Source: RUG11690 sp045616665
GTDB taxonomy: Bacteria; Bacteroidota; Bacteroidia; Bacteroidales; WCHB1-69
Reading direction: 5' to 3'
Length of the DNA stretch: 64,000 nucleotides
Assembly: GCA_045616665.1 (NCBI GenBank)
Contig: JAZLHE010000056.1
Location: 1-64,000, forward strand
Shown here: piece by piece, positions 1-9,155 of the stretch
How positions within the stretch are numbered: the first letter of the stretch is position 1
How the letters are laid out: every line of letters begins with the position of its first letter
Position numbers and translations under genes: made by a program
The notes under the pieces: model-generated
Databases searched by the model: none
The model's input: only the letters and a program-made list of their open reading frames with translations
Told to the model about the DNA's origin: nothing

Positions 1-9
1 TTTTCCGCT

Positions 10-18
10 GCAAAGATA
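10..18 (-). promoter_or_regulatory. Promoter -7 element reading out of the window
   Basis: The minus strand reads TATCTTTGC, matching the Bacteroidetes -7 consensus TAnnTTTG. It points left, so the gene it serves lies beyond base 1. Confidence 0.4.
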
Positions 19-123
19 CAAATAAATTTCATTACAATAGTAATTATTTTCAAAATAATTCAAAAATATTATAAATAATACAAATTATCTATTACTATTT
101 TTAGAAATAAATATCGCCTTGTC

Positions 124-287
124 CACACATTTCCTCCTCACTGCGTTCGTCCTGATGTGGGGTGATTGAGGTGTGTTCTCTCCGAGAACGGGGTTGCCGT
201 ACTGAGTGTCGGCCTGGTCCCCACATCTCGGCCTCACTGCGTTCGTCCTGATGTGGGGTGATTGAGGTGTGTTCTCTTCGAGAACGG
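124..287. repeat. Tandem pair of 68-bp repeats (96-bp period) with hairpins
   Basis: Positions 124-191 and 220-287 are nearly identical. Each ends in a small palindrome, GTTCTC-TCC-GAGAAC at 175-189 and GTTCTC-TTC-GAGAAC at 271-285. The open reading frames that cross this stretch are low-complexity products of the repeat and are not credible genes. The same hairpin style recurs near 56.05-56.2 kb. Confidence 0.75.
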
Positions 288-328
288 TGGATGCGTAATG
301 CTTGTAGCCGACGCATACGACGATGCCT

Positions 329-435
329 GACCTCGAAGAGGTCACACCTCCATAACCTCAGATTAGCGATAGCGTAATCTGAGGTTATGGTATGTGTGAC
401 TGTGACGTGACATATCCTGCATCTCGGAGAGATGC
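329..435. repeat. Cluster of three palindromes
   Basis: GACCTC-GAA-GAGGTC lies at 329-343. A perfect 16-bp inverted repeat with a 9-nt loop lies at 350-390, with arms starting CCATAACCTCAG. GCATCTC-GGA-GAGATGC lies at 419-435. The big palindrome and both small ones have close relatives at 56045-56197, so this is a dispersed REP-like family, not a terminator for the gene at 580. Confidence 0.75.
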
Positions 436-481
436 CACATCAAAGCATGCGTCGGGATGACACAAACAAACTGTCAACGGC

Positions 482-518
482 AAATAAAAAACGGGACTGC
501 CGATGAGGACAGTCCCGT
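482..518 (-). terminator. Rho-independent terminator of the giant adhesin gene
   Basis: On the minus strand, ACGGGACTG pairs with CAGTCCCGT across a 10-nt loop and is followed by a T-rich run (the A-run at 482-490 on the plus strand). It sits about 60 bases past the stop codon at 580. Confidence 0.8.
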
Positions 519-579
519 TGATATATGGACAAGGGCAAGATGTCAGCCCCTGTACGGAGAGACGTGGCACGCCGCGTCC

Positions 580-3500
580 CTACTTCTTGATGAATTTCTT
601 CGTGGCCACGGCGTTGTCGTCCGCTACGCGTACGAAATACATGCCTGAAGCATAGTTGTCCAGGTTGATGCGCGCGTGGTTGTCGGTCAGCTGAACCAGC
701 TGGATCATCTGGCCAAACGCGTTGTAGATGGCGGCTTCCCTCACCAGCACATTGCTGTTGACTGTCAATTCAATATATTTATCTGCCGGATTTGGCATCA
801 AATTAATGTTATTAGACAATTCAACATTGTCAATACCCACTTCTGGATTCGTGGTGAAAGTGGTGGTTGCAAAGTCGCTCTGGTTGTCGGCTGAGCAAAG
901 GGCCTTCACGCGGAAGTCGTATGTGCTGTTGGCCGTCAGGCCTTCGATGTTGTAGGTCGTCGTGGAAACGGTGGCTTCCTGCCACTGGCTTGTGCTTTGG
1001 AGCTTGTAGCCAACCTTCCAGGAGGTTTCGCTGCCGCCGGCGGTCCAGATGGCAACGGCCGAGTTGGTCGTGATGCTGGCAACCTGAAGGTTCGTTGGAG
1101 CATCGCAAACTTCTGGTACAGCACCACAATCTGTCGTGAAATCCAATAAGGTTGGAGACGAAATCGCAGACATATCGTTTTGGTTATACAAGACTTCTCC
1201 TGAAGGAGCGATCAGGGCCAGAGAACATTCGCCGTCGTAGCCACCCAAAGTCCATTCAATGGTAGTAGGCGTATTGTCGCACAACATCACTCTGACGGTA
1301 TCCACGGTAGTCGTACTGGACAAATCGTGGTCTTCTGCTTCTACAATGGCTACGGTGACACCGTTTTGCTTAACTGCGGCGTATGCTCCGTTCCAACCGT
1401 CACCATAACTGTCCTTGCACACAAAACGATATTCGCATTGGTCGCTGAGCGAGCAAAGCGTTGTTGCAAAAACGACAGAATTAACGGCATAATCGCTGGT
1501 ATCAATAGAACTACACAATGAGCGTACATATACTTCATATTCAGTGCTGGAAGTCAAACCAGTAAGTATGAACGGATTTGAAGTAGCCAACACCTGAGTA
1601 CCCGTTCCTGGGGTGAAGTTAGGTTCGCCATATTCAATGATCCAGGAAGTAGCTTCTCCGCGTTCATTCCAAGAAATTTCAGCAGAAGTCATATCAATAT
1701 CATAAACAGAAACTTCATTAGGTCTCTTACAACTTGGAATTGGAGCAATCGTAACCTCATCCAAATACATTAAATTCGTACTTACATTACAAGTCTTGAA
1801 GGCCACATATTTTCCATTGCCCGTATAATTATCCAAATCAACTTCAAAGAAATCAAATTCATCCGAAGAAGAATAAACGGTATCGACAGAAACAAAGGTG
1901 GTAATGTCATCAGGATTGGTCATCACACCGACAACCATTCCATTGGACGCAGCACTTGAACGGAAATAGAAAGAAACTTCCATCGTACTCAATTCCGCAT
2001 CCAATTCCGGAGTAATCGCCATAGCGTAGGTAGAAGGTGAAGCATAGAAATAAAGTGCGCCCACATTGCCTGCACCTCCCATCGAGGTTATATATGGGTA
2101 AGACGTTGTTGAGCTGTAATTAGAATGTCTGGTCCAACATTGTGGGAAGGCATTGGTACCGGTTCCATACGAATCGAAATTCTCAAAGAAAGGAATGGTT
2201 TCAACATCGCATTCGGTTCTGAAATCAACCATTGTCCATGTACTTACATCAGGATCGCAAACCGAACGCATTCTTACATTGTAAGGCGTGTTGGCAGTCA
2301 AAGCCGACAAGGTAACCAAGCCGTCGGTAGGATTGGGAACCGGAGTCCAAACGGAATCGGTAGCCACGGCATATTCCATTTCCCAAGCAGTTTCTTCATA
2401 ACCGGGAACCCAAATCACGTCGGCAGTGGTCGTTGTGATATTATTCACCAACATATTCGGCGCGATACAAGTAACGGAGGCATCACAACTACCACCAAAA
2501 ATCACATTGTTACGTTCTGACAGATTGGTACCTGAAGATGGAGTCGAAGTAATACTATACGGAGAACTGTCTGTATAATTGTATCTGGCAAGTGTTCCTG
2601 AAGTAGTATGGGTGTACCAAGAATTACCAGAAACATAACTACCTGTTTCATCCACAAAAATCAGCATCAGGTTGTCAGTACCATTGTACATAAAAGGAGT
2701 GTTAAATTCAAAGGTATTCCATCCCACTTGTAAATTAGGCGTACCATCATACATCAACTGGGCATTGCTTACGTTTTCCCAATTTGATAAAGCAGACAGG
2801 GTCGTATGGGTTAAATAAATCTTATAGTGTCTTTGTTGACCCAGGTTAGCCATTTGCAATGAAACGGAAGTGATCGCCGTAGAACCAGCCATTTCTGAAG
2901 CCAGATAAATTTGTTGAGAATAACCGTAACGATAGAAACTATAAGAAGGAATATATGTATTGGTAGAGGTTCCATTGCCAATGGCAACTTCTCCACCTGC
3001 CAAACAACGAGTAGTAAATGAAATGGTATTCCATGCACTCTCGCTGGCATCTTCGCAATTGATTTTCACACGCACCATATAGGTTGTCAATGGTTCAAGA
3101 CCTGACAAGAAATAGGAGGTTGTCGTCAAATCATTCGTGATGGTGTTCCAAGCATCTGCTTCGTCATCAAATAATTCAATGGTATAGCTTGAAGCGGTTC
3201 CATAATGACCGTTTTGCCAAGAAATCAAGGCAGAAGCACCGGCAATATTACTTGCCGACAAATTAGAAACCGGTGAACATTCTGGCGTCAAATCCAAAAC
3301 CATATCATCAATATAACCATAATTTTCGTCGTCAGAAGACACTTTCAAGGCAATATAACTTCCTGTTCCGGTATAAGTGTCAAAATACACTTCTTTTTCC
3401 TGATACATCGTTCCAACCACTTCAACCGTTTGTACAGGTACAAAGCTCGTTTCGTCGGCAGGATCAGACATCAAACCCACTTCAATGATAAAAGGATAAT

Positions 3501-6500
3501 CCGATGAATAGGCGCGAGCCATAAAGGATAATTGCAATGAGTTTATGGCCAATTCATTTTCATCAATTTCCGGAAGGATGGCGTATTGATCGGCAGCCCA
3601 AGAATCGGTATAGAAATACAAACTATTGTTGCCAGAATGGGCAGCAGAAGCAGAATGCCAAACGGTGGGCAGACCTTCATACGAAGTGCTTTCATTGATT
3701 CTTGACCAGCAGTTAGGAAGAACATTTTCATATTCATCTGTTGATCCCACATAAGAATCAAAATTTTCGACGTATGGCAGACTATTCAAAGTCATTGCGG
3801 CACAACCTGTTCTAAATTCCTTACGCATCCAGGTGCTTTCGTCATCATCACAATCGGCTTGTACATAAATTTCATACAAGGTATTGGGTTGTAAGTCTGA
3901 TAAAGCAACCGTATTTTCAGTAACTGGCGTTGCGGGATCCGTTTCCGGATCAATAGTTCCGGCAATACCATATACGTAATTCCACTGTGTTTCTTCCCCA
4001 CCCTGTGTCCAAGTTACATCAGCGGTCGTAGCCGTAACATTATTGACTTGGATATTGGAAATGTGAGGACAAGACGGAATATAATCAACGTAAAGATCAT
4101 CAATAAAGATATTGTTGGCATTCCATTGAGGCACGCGCAAAGCCACATAACGACCCTCGCCGTCATAATTTGAAGTAAACACTTCGCCCAATTCCCAAAC
4201 ATCTATCATAGAAGGCATAAATTGACCTACTTTCGTAAAGCTATTCACGTCGTTAGGATCAGACATAACGCCCACTTCAATCAAATGACCTTGTGTTGCA
4301 ACGTATGCGTAAAATTGAATCATCAAATTGTCCATATCAACGGCATCATCCAGACGTGAAGTGATGGCATACGCATAATTTCCACTTGAAGGACAATTGA
4401 AGTACAATGATTTTGAACCAGAATAAGACTGAGTTGAACTAATGTATGGAGAAGCTGTTGTTCCGCTATATAGACGTTGCCAACAATCCACAAAGTCAGA
4501 AGTACTCCCTTCAAAATCTTCATCAATAGGAAGTTCTACGCTTTCGCAAGGAATAAAGGCCGTAACGGTAGCCCATTCGCTGTTTTCATCCGTACAGATG
4601 GCCTGCAGCCTGATTTCATAGTTCTCGTTAGATAGCAAACCGCTAATCGTATAAGGAGAAGAGGTGACCACTTCGGCATCCCAATCGGTAGTGCCAATCA
4701 CTCTGTATTCAAGATTCCATTCGCTTTCTTCGCCATTGGCTTCCCAGGCAATCGTAGCACTTTCACTTGTCGTTTCGCTAATATACAAATAAGGAGCTGG
4801 GCAAGCCACCGGAACGATTTGGTCGCAGCAGTAGAACTTGACATTGTTACGGTTGTGGCTTAACGTTCCAGAGGGAGGATTCACAGGATCAGGATTTGTA
4901 CCATCACTATTATAATATAATGATTTATTATCTGTATTGGTATGGGCATTAAATACGTATGAAGAGCCATTATAGCTACCCGAATTATCATCCACAATCA
5001 CCACCAAGTTGTCATTGCCATTATAATTGAAATAATTGGTCAAGTCAAATTTATTCCAACCCTGAGAACAGTTGAGCGCACCTTCGTAAACCAAAGTGGC
5101 ATCGGCAATAGGAGTCCAGTCGGAGTTAGAGGCAAATACGTCGGAAGAACGATGAGCCAAATAAATCTTCACATTATTTTTGCTGGTCATTGAGGAAGAA
5201 TGCGCATAATTGAAAGCGATAGCCGTAATCACAGTTGGTGTATGGTTTGCACTGATTTCATCGGCTTTGTAAATCTGCTGAGTATAACTATAATTAAAGA
5301 AATTGTTGACAGGAATGCTATAAGTAGTGGTCGCATTAGTACCGGAAATTTCACGGCCTACAGTGTCTATTTGCGAACATTCAATATACAGTTCTGTCGT
5401 GAAATTGGCGGTCAACGTGTCGGCTTCACCTTCAATGCAATTCGAGAACAGCATCACTTCGTATTCTGTTCCTTGGGTCAAACCTGACAATCTATAGTCG
5501 GTGGCCTGCACCTCAACGGATGTCATTTCGCCTTCGGGTTCACCATAGATCAAAGTATAGCTTTCCACACCGTATGAAGCCGCATCCCAAGTCAGATGGG
5601 CGGAAGTTCCAGAAATTTCAGATACTGCCAAATTCGCAGGAGCCGAACAAGTTGGCGCTTCATCGACTTTAACCTTAGAAATTACCACATAATTTTCACC
5701 ATTGCCAACAGGAGCGTAAAAAGCCAAATAAATCGGCTCGGTATAGGTTTCCGTCAGCAAGATGGATTTTTCTTCAAAACTACCAACGACACTATAATCA
5801 TTGGGATATAAAGATTTGAGAACCGTCAAGGTATTGATGTCTTCGGGATCGGTCATCACGCCTACATCCATTCTACCGTAATTTGCAGCGGTGATGCCTG
5901 CCCAGAAACTCAAAGACAAACTGCCGCCTTGGAATGCAGACAAATCCAATGCCTGAGAAACTGCCAAGGAATAATATTGTGAATTAGAATAAAACACCAT
6001 TTGTCCCAATGTCGCACTGGCAGTCGAAATGTACGGGTAATGCGTGGTGGGGTTATTGGTAAGGCGACTCCAACAATAAGGGAAAGCCGTCTGACCAGTA
6101 CCATAATCAGTAAAATTATCAATATAGGGAATACCTACGTGCATAGAAACGCAGCGTGTTCTAAAGCTACTTAGCAACCACTCGCTTTGTTCTGAAGGAG
6201 AACAAACCGTGCGAACATATACATCATAAGCCTGATTTTCCATCAAATTCCCCACATTGACAAATGTATCGGTAACCGTATATGAAGTCCCACTTTCAAC
6301 GGGTTCGCCTTGCAAGGTCACCACAACTTCCCATTGATAATCTTCAGGACTGTGGGCAGTCCAGCTCACGGTCGCATCCTCGCCGGTAATATTGGAAACA
6401 TTCACTAAGCTTGGTTTGTAGCAAGTGGGAGCAGGTCCAAAACAAAACTGCATATTATTACGATAACTGGAAAGCGTTCCCGAGCCCAAAGCCGTGATAT

Positions 6501-7818
6501 CGTATGCACCAGCATCTTGATAAACATAGAGTACTTTATTTCCCGTTGTGCTATGGGTATAAAAACGAGGATCTGAATTAGCGTATGAACCCTGATTATT
6601 AAGAATGGCTACTACGACATTACTTTGGCCATCCCATTCAAAATCATTGTCAAATTCAATCGTAACCTTATTGGAATCGGCATTAGAACAAGCCACCGCA
6701 CCGTGGAACACCTCGGTTAACGCGGAAGCGGGAACCCAAGCTGAAGCTGAAGCGAAAGTCGCATTGGCCACATTAGCCATATACACCGTAATGTCATTCA
6801 TAACAATCGGTGTGTCATAGAAATAATTGAAAGTAAGCGATTTAATCGTTCCTTCTGTAGCACCCAATTCATCGGGAGCAAACAATTGCTGAACGTATGA
6901 ATAATTATAATATGTATTAAAAGGTATTTCATCAGTAGTTCCCGTACCATTCCCAATCATAGGAGCACAGTTCGGCTGTTCCGGGGTTGTAATGCAAACC
7001 TGATCGGAATTCATTGTGGTAGAGGTACATACCGACTGGATTTCATAACAATAGGGAGACAACGGAGAAACCGTATTATCCACATAAGTAATGGTACTTG
7101 CTGAAAGCAGCGATTCATTTATTTGAACGCCATCACGTAATACATTGAATCCTGTTAACTCTGGAAGAGTTATTTGCAGACAAGCGTCAATCATCCAGCC
7201 ATAGCCAGGAACACCTGCATCAGAAAGATTGTCCCATTCTCCTCCCGATTCAACAAGATCGTTCAGATTCATCATCTCCACATCACTGGCAGCTGCGGGA
7301 TATGCCGTTGTTGTGGCAGCAGCCACTTCATAACCAATCCATATTTCTTCCGTAGCGTCAATTTGAATCGGATTGGGCAACATAACAGTATTAGGCGTGT
7401 TAGCCACTAATGTACTTACATTTACCGGAACCGTAGCCACCAATGTGCCGGGATTCAGCACCCCACCATCAAAACTGCCGCCAGTCCAGATTTTTACAGA
7501 TACAGAACTTACTGCAACATCATACAGCGTAAAACTGACTTTGGTTAAATACAAATTTTCGTGTTCACTCAAACTGGACACGGGATAGCGAACCGCCACG
7601 GTAAAAGGAGTGGTAGAACTCACACCGATACCTGAAGCCAAACTTCCGCCATAAGACAAGGTTGCATCACAAGATTCTTGCGATTGCGGAGATGTCCAGG
7701 AAAGATTCACGTGATTCCAACGTGCATTGGCCTGCACATTGGTAGGGGCATCGCATTGAGCAAACACCGCCGTCAAAGTCAGGACACATAAACTGAAAAG
7801 AAGTAGAATTTTTTTCAT
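580..7818 (-). CDS. Giant T9SS-secreted surface protein with fibronectin III and adhesin modules
   Basis: This 2412-residue secreted protein begins with a signal peptide (MKKILLLFSLCVLTLTAVFA, then Q). It contains about nine fibronectin III-like units, each opening with Cys-x-x-Pro and carrying the W..G.EE.W core. They alternate with four MAM/cleaved-adhesin-like units (PY-x-E/D-NF...FP-x-CW) and three units starting around NGT...YSY-QQ(I/L). The last 80 or so residues form a type A T9SS sorting domain (NLMPNPADKYIEL ... GMYFVRV ... KKFIKK). By family, such proteins are exported by the Por system and anchored at the cell surface; adhesion or matrix binding is inferred. No catalytic domain is visible. 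A promoter at 7897-7904 and a terminator at 482-518 make it monocistronic. Confidence 0.85.
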   Translation of the reverse strand: MKKILLLFSLCVLTLTAVFAQCDAPTNVQANARWNHVNLSWTSPQSQESCDATLSYGGSLASGIGVSSTTPFTVAVRYPVSSLSEHENLYLTKVSFTLYDVAVSSVSVKIWTGGSFDGGVLNPGTLVATVPVNVSTLVANTPNTVMLPNPIQIDATEEIWIGYEVAAATTTAYPAAASDVEMMNLNDLVESGGEWDNLSDAGVPGYGWMIDACLQITLPELTGFNVLRDGVQINESLLSASTITYVDNTVSPLSPYCYEIQSVCTSTTMNSDQVCITTPEQPNCAPMIGNGTGTTDEIPFNTYYNYSYVQQLFAPDELGATEGTIKSLTFNYFYDTPIVMNDITVYMANVANATFASASAWVPASALTEVFHGAVACSNADSNKVTIEFDNDFEWDGQSNVVVAILNNQGSYANSDPRFYTHSTTGNKVLYVYQDAGAYDITALGSGTLSSYRNNMQFCFGPAPTCYKPSLVNVSNITGEDATVSWTAHSPEDYQWEVVVTLQGEPVESGTSYTVTDTFVNVGNLMENQAYDVYVRTVCSPSEQSEWLLSSFRTRCVSMHVGIPYIDNFTDYGTGQTAFPYCWSRLTNNPTTHYPYISTASATLGQMVFYSNSQYYSLAVSQALDLSAFQGGSLSLSFWAGITAANYGRMDVGVMTDPEDINTLTVLKSLYPNDYSVVGSFEEKSILLTETYTEPIYLAFYAPVGNGENYVVISKVKVDEAPTCSAPANLAVSEISGTSAHLTWDAASYGVESYTLIYGEPEGEMTSVEVQATDYRLSGLTQGTEYEVMLFSNCIEGEADTLTANFTTELYIECSQIDTVGREISGTNATTTYSIPVNNFFNYSYTQQIYKADEISANHTPTVITAIAFNYAHSSSMTSKNNVKIYLAHRSSDVFASNSDWTPIADATLVYEGALNCSQGWNKFDLTNYFNYNGNDNLVVIVDDNSGSYNGSSYVFNAHTNTDNKSLYYNSDGTNPDPVNPPSGTLSHNRNNVKFYCCDQIVPVACPAPYLYISETTSESATIAWEANGEESEWNLEYRVIGTTDWDAEVVTSSPYTISGLLSNENYEIRLQAICTDENSEWATVTAFIPCESVELPIDEDFEGSTSDFVDCWQRLYSGTTASPYISSTQSYSGSKSLYFNCPSSGNYAYAITSRLDDAVDMDNLMIQFYAYVATQGHLIEVGVMSDPNDVNSFTKVGQFMPSMIDVWELGEVFTSNYDGEGRYVALRVPQWNANNIFIDDLYVDYIPSCPHISNIQVNNVTATTADVTWTQGGEETQWNYVYGIAGTIDPETDPATPVTENTVALSDLQPNTLYEIYVQADCDDDESTWMRKEFRTGCAAMTLNSLPYVENFDSYVGSTDEYENVLPNCWSRINESTSYEGLPTVWHSASAAHSGNNSLYFYTDSWAADQYAILPEIDENELAINSLQLSFMARAYSSDYPFIIEVGLMSDPADETSFVPVQTVEVVGTMYQEKEVYFDTYTGTGSYIALKVSSDDENYGYIDDMVLDLTPECSPVSNLSASNIAGASALISWQNGHYGTASSYTIELFDDEADAWNTITNDLTTTSYFLSGLEPLTTYMVRVKINCEDASESAWNTISFTTRCLAGGEVAIGNGTSTNTYIPSYSFYRYGYSQQIYLASEMAGSTAITSVSLQMANLGQQRHYKIYLTHTTLSALSNWENVSNAQLMYDGTPNLQVGWNTFEFNTPFMYNGTDNLMLIFVDETGSYVSGNSWYTHTTSGTLARYNYTDSSPYSITSTPSSGTNLSERNNVIFGGSCDASVTCIAPNMLVNNITTTTADVIWVPGYEETAWEMEYAVATDSVWTPVPNPTDGLVTLSALTANTPYNVRMRSVCDPDVSTWTMVDFRTECDVETIPFFENFDSYGTGTNAFPQCWTRHSNYSSTTSYPYITSMGGAGNVGALYFYASPSTYAMAITPELDAELSTMEVSFYFRSSAASNGMVVGVMTNPDDITTFVSVDTVYSSSDEFDFFEVDLDNYTGNGKYVAFKTCNVSTNLMYLDEVTIAPIPSCKRPNEVSVYDIDMTSAEISWNERGEATSWIIEYGEPNFTPGTGTQVLATSNPFILTGLTSSTEYEVYVRSLCSSIDTSDYAVNSVVFATTLCSLSDQCEYRFVCKDSYGDGWNGAYAAVKQNGVTVAIVEAEDHDLSSTTTVDTVRVMLCDNTPTTIEWTLGGYDGECSLALIAPSGEVLYNQNDMSAISSPTLLDFTTDCGAVPEVCDAPTNLQVASITTNSAVAIWTAGGSETSWKVGYKLQSTSQWQEATVSTTTYNIEGLTANSTYDFRVKALCSADNQSDFATTTFTTNPEVGIDNVELSNNINLMPNPADKYIELTVNSNVLVREAAIYNAFGQMIQLVQLTDNHARINLDNYASGMYFVRVADDNAVATKKFIKK

Positions 7819-7896
7819 AAATTTGTGTTTTTGTTTATAATTTATTGAATACCAATATTTTACAACCGCTATTTAACATTTTCAAAATTGATTGCA

Positions 7897-7904
7897 CAAA
7901 GTTA
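7897..7904 (-). promoter_or_regulatory. Promoter -7 element of the adhesin gene
   Basis: The minus strand reads TAACTTTG, a full match to TAnnTTTG. It leaves a leader of about 75 nt before the start at 7818. Confidence 0.55.
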
Positions 7905-7959
7905 TAAAAAAATTTTTTTTGTTGTACACTTTTTTTTTATTTTTTTATTTTAAAACATA

Positions 7960-8047
7960 ATTATTGCTTTAGGTCTTGTAAGGAAATTCCGTTCTCCGCT
8001 TTGCGTCAGCGGAATGGAGGTATTTCAACAAGACTAAACGGGATAAT
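7960..8047. repeat. TIR repeat element, copy A (short, degenerate)
   Basis: This 88-bp copy has a left end ATTATTGCTTTAGGTCTTGT and a right end ACAAGACTAAACGGGATAAT, which is the reverse complement of the family end ATTATCCCGTTTAGTCTTGT. It sits just upstream of the gapA promoter. Better copies are at 29394, 42983 and 45468. Confidence 0.65.
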
Positions 8048-8092
8048 CCCAAAATAAATATTTAAACGAATCCATTTTCAAAAAAATATTAT

Positions 8093-8100
8093 TATTTTTG
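8093..8100 (+). promoter_or_regulatory. Promoter -7 element of gapA
   Basis: TATTTTTG lies 47 bases before the gapA start codon and matches the phylum consensus. Confidence 0.6.
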
Positions 8101-8147
8101 CACATCAATAAAGTTTATGAATATCAAAATAATAAAAACTATTAAAT

Positions 8148-9149
8148 ATGGAAAAAATCAGAATAGGTATCAATGGTTTCGGTCGTATTGGCCGATTGGT
8201 GCTCAGCGCGTCATTAGAAAGAGAAAATGTTCAAGTAGTTGCCATCAACGATTTGTTGGAAGTAAACTACATTGCCTATATGCTGAAATACGACTCTGTT
8301 CACGGTCATTTCAAAGGCACGATTGATGTTAAGGATAACAATTTGATTATCAACGGAAATCCCATTCGTATTACCGCAGAAAAAGAACCTGCCAACCTGA
8401 AATGGAATGAAGTGAATGCCGATGTAGTCATTGAATGCACCGGTCGGTTCTTGACACAGGAATTGGCAGAAGCCCACATTCAGGCCGGTGCGAAGAAAGT
8501 GGTTCTTTCGGCCCCTCCAAAAGACGACATTCCTATGTTTGTAATGGGTGTTAACAATAAGGAGTATGCTGGTCAGCCGATCGTTTCCAACGCCTCCTGC
8601 ACCACCAACTGTCTGGCACCTTTGACCAAGGTTATCCACGATAATTTCGGGATGGTTGAAGGTTTGATGACAACCGTTCACGCCGCCACCGCCACACAAA
8701 AAACTGTTGATGGACCTTCTATGAAAGATTGGCGCGGCGGACGTTCCGTCTTCGGCAATATCATTCCTTCTTCAACAGGCGCTGCCAAGGCCGTCACCAA
8801 GGTTATTCCTTCTCTGAAAGGCAAATTAACGGGTATGTCTTTCCGTGTTCCCACTGCCGACGTTTCTGTGGTTGACTTAACCTGCCGTTTGGAACGTGCC
8901 ACCACTTACGATGAAATCAAAGCCGCTATGAAGCGCGCCTCAGAAGGCGAATTGAAGGGCATTCTCGGTTACACCGAAGACCTGGTGGTTTCTACCGATT
9001 TGATTGGCGACACCCACACTTCAATTTTTGATGCTGCCGGCGGCATTATGCTGAATCCTAACTTCGTCAAACTTATCGCCTGGTACGATAACGAAGTGGG
9101 TTATGCCAACAAAGCCGTTGATTTGGCCGTTTACATCGCAGGAGAATAA
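8148..9149 (+). CDS. gapA: Type I glyceraldehyde-3-phosphate dehydrogenase
   Basis: This 333-residue cytosolic enzyme converts glyceraldehyde-3-phosphate, NAD and phosphate to 1,3-bisphosphoglycerate in glycolysis. The N-terminal Rossmann motif GINGFGRIG is at residues 7-15. The catalytic Cys is C151 in SNASCTTNCLAP, and the C-terminal WYDNEVGYANK signature is intact. Length is normal for the family. The start is the first ATG after a TATTTTTG promoter. The stop codon is 6 bases before the preferred priA ATG, so the two genes are probably cotranscribed, although they have no known functional link. Start and function are both secure. Confidence 0.97.
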   Translation: MEKIRIGINGFGRIGRLVLSASLERENVQVVAINDLLEVNYIAYMLKYDSVHGHFKGTIDVKDNNLIINGNPIRITAEKEPANLKWNEVNADVVIECTGRFLTQELAEAHIQAGAKKVVLSAPPKDDIPMFVMGVNNKEYAGQPIVSNASCTTNCLAPLTKVIHDNFGMVEGLMTTVHAATATQKTVDGPSMKDWRGGRSVFGNIIPSSTGAAKAVTKVIPSLKGKLTGMSFRVPTADVSVVDLTCRLERATTYDEIKAAMKRASEGELKGILGYTEDLVVSTDLIGDTHTSIFDAAGGIMLNPNFVKLIAWYDNEVGYANKAVDLAVYIAGE

Positions 9150-9155
9150 TTGACA

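Noticed and set aside
85..345. Minus-strand frames of 71-86 codons at the left edge
   Set aside because: They encode duplicated peptide strings that merely mirror the 96-bp DNA repeat.
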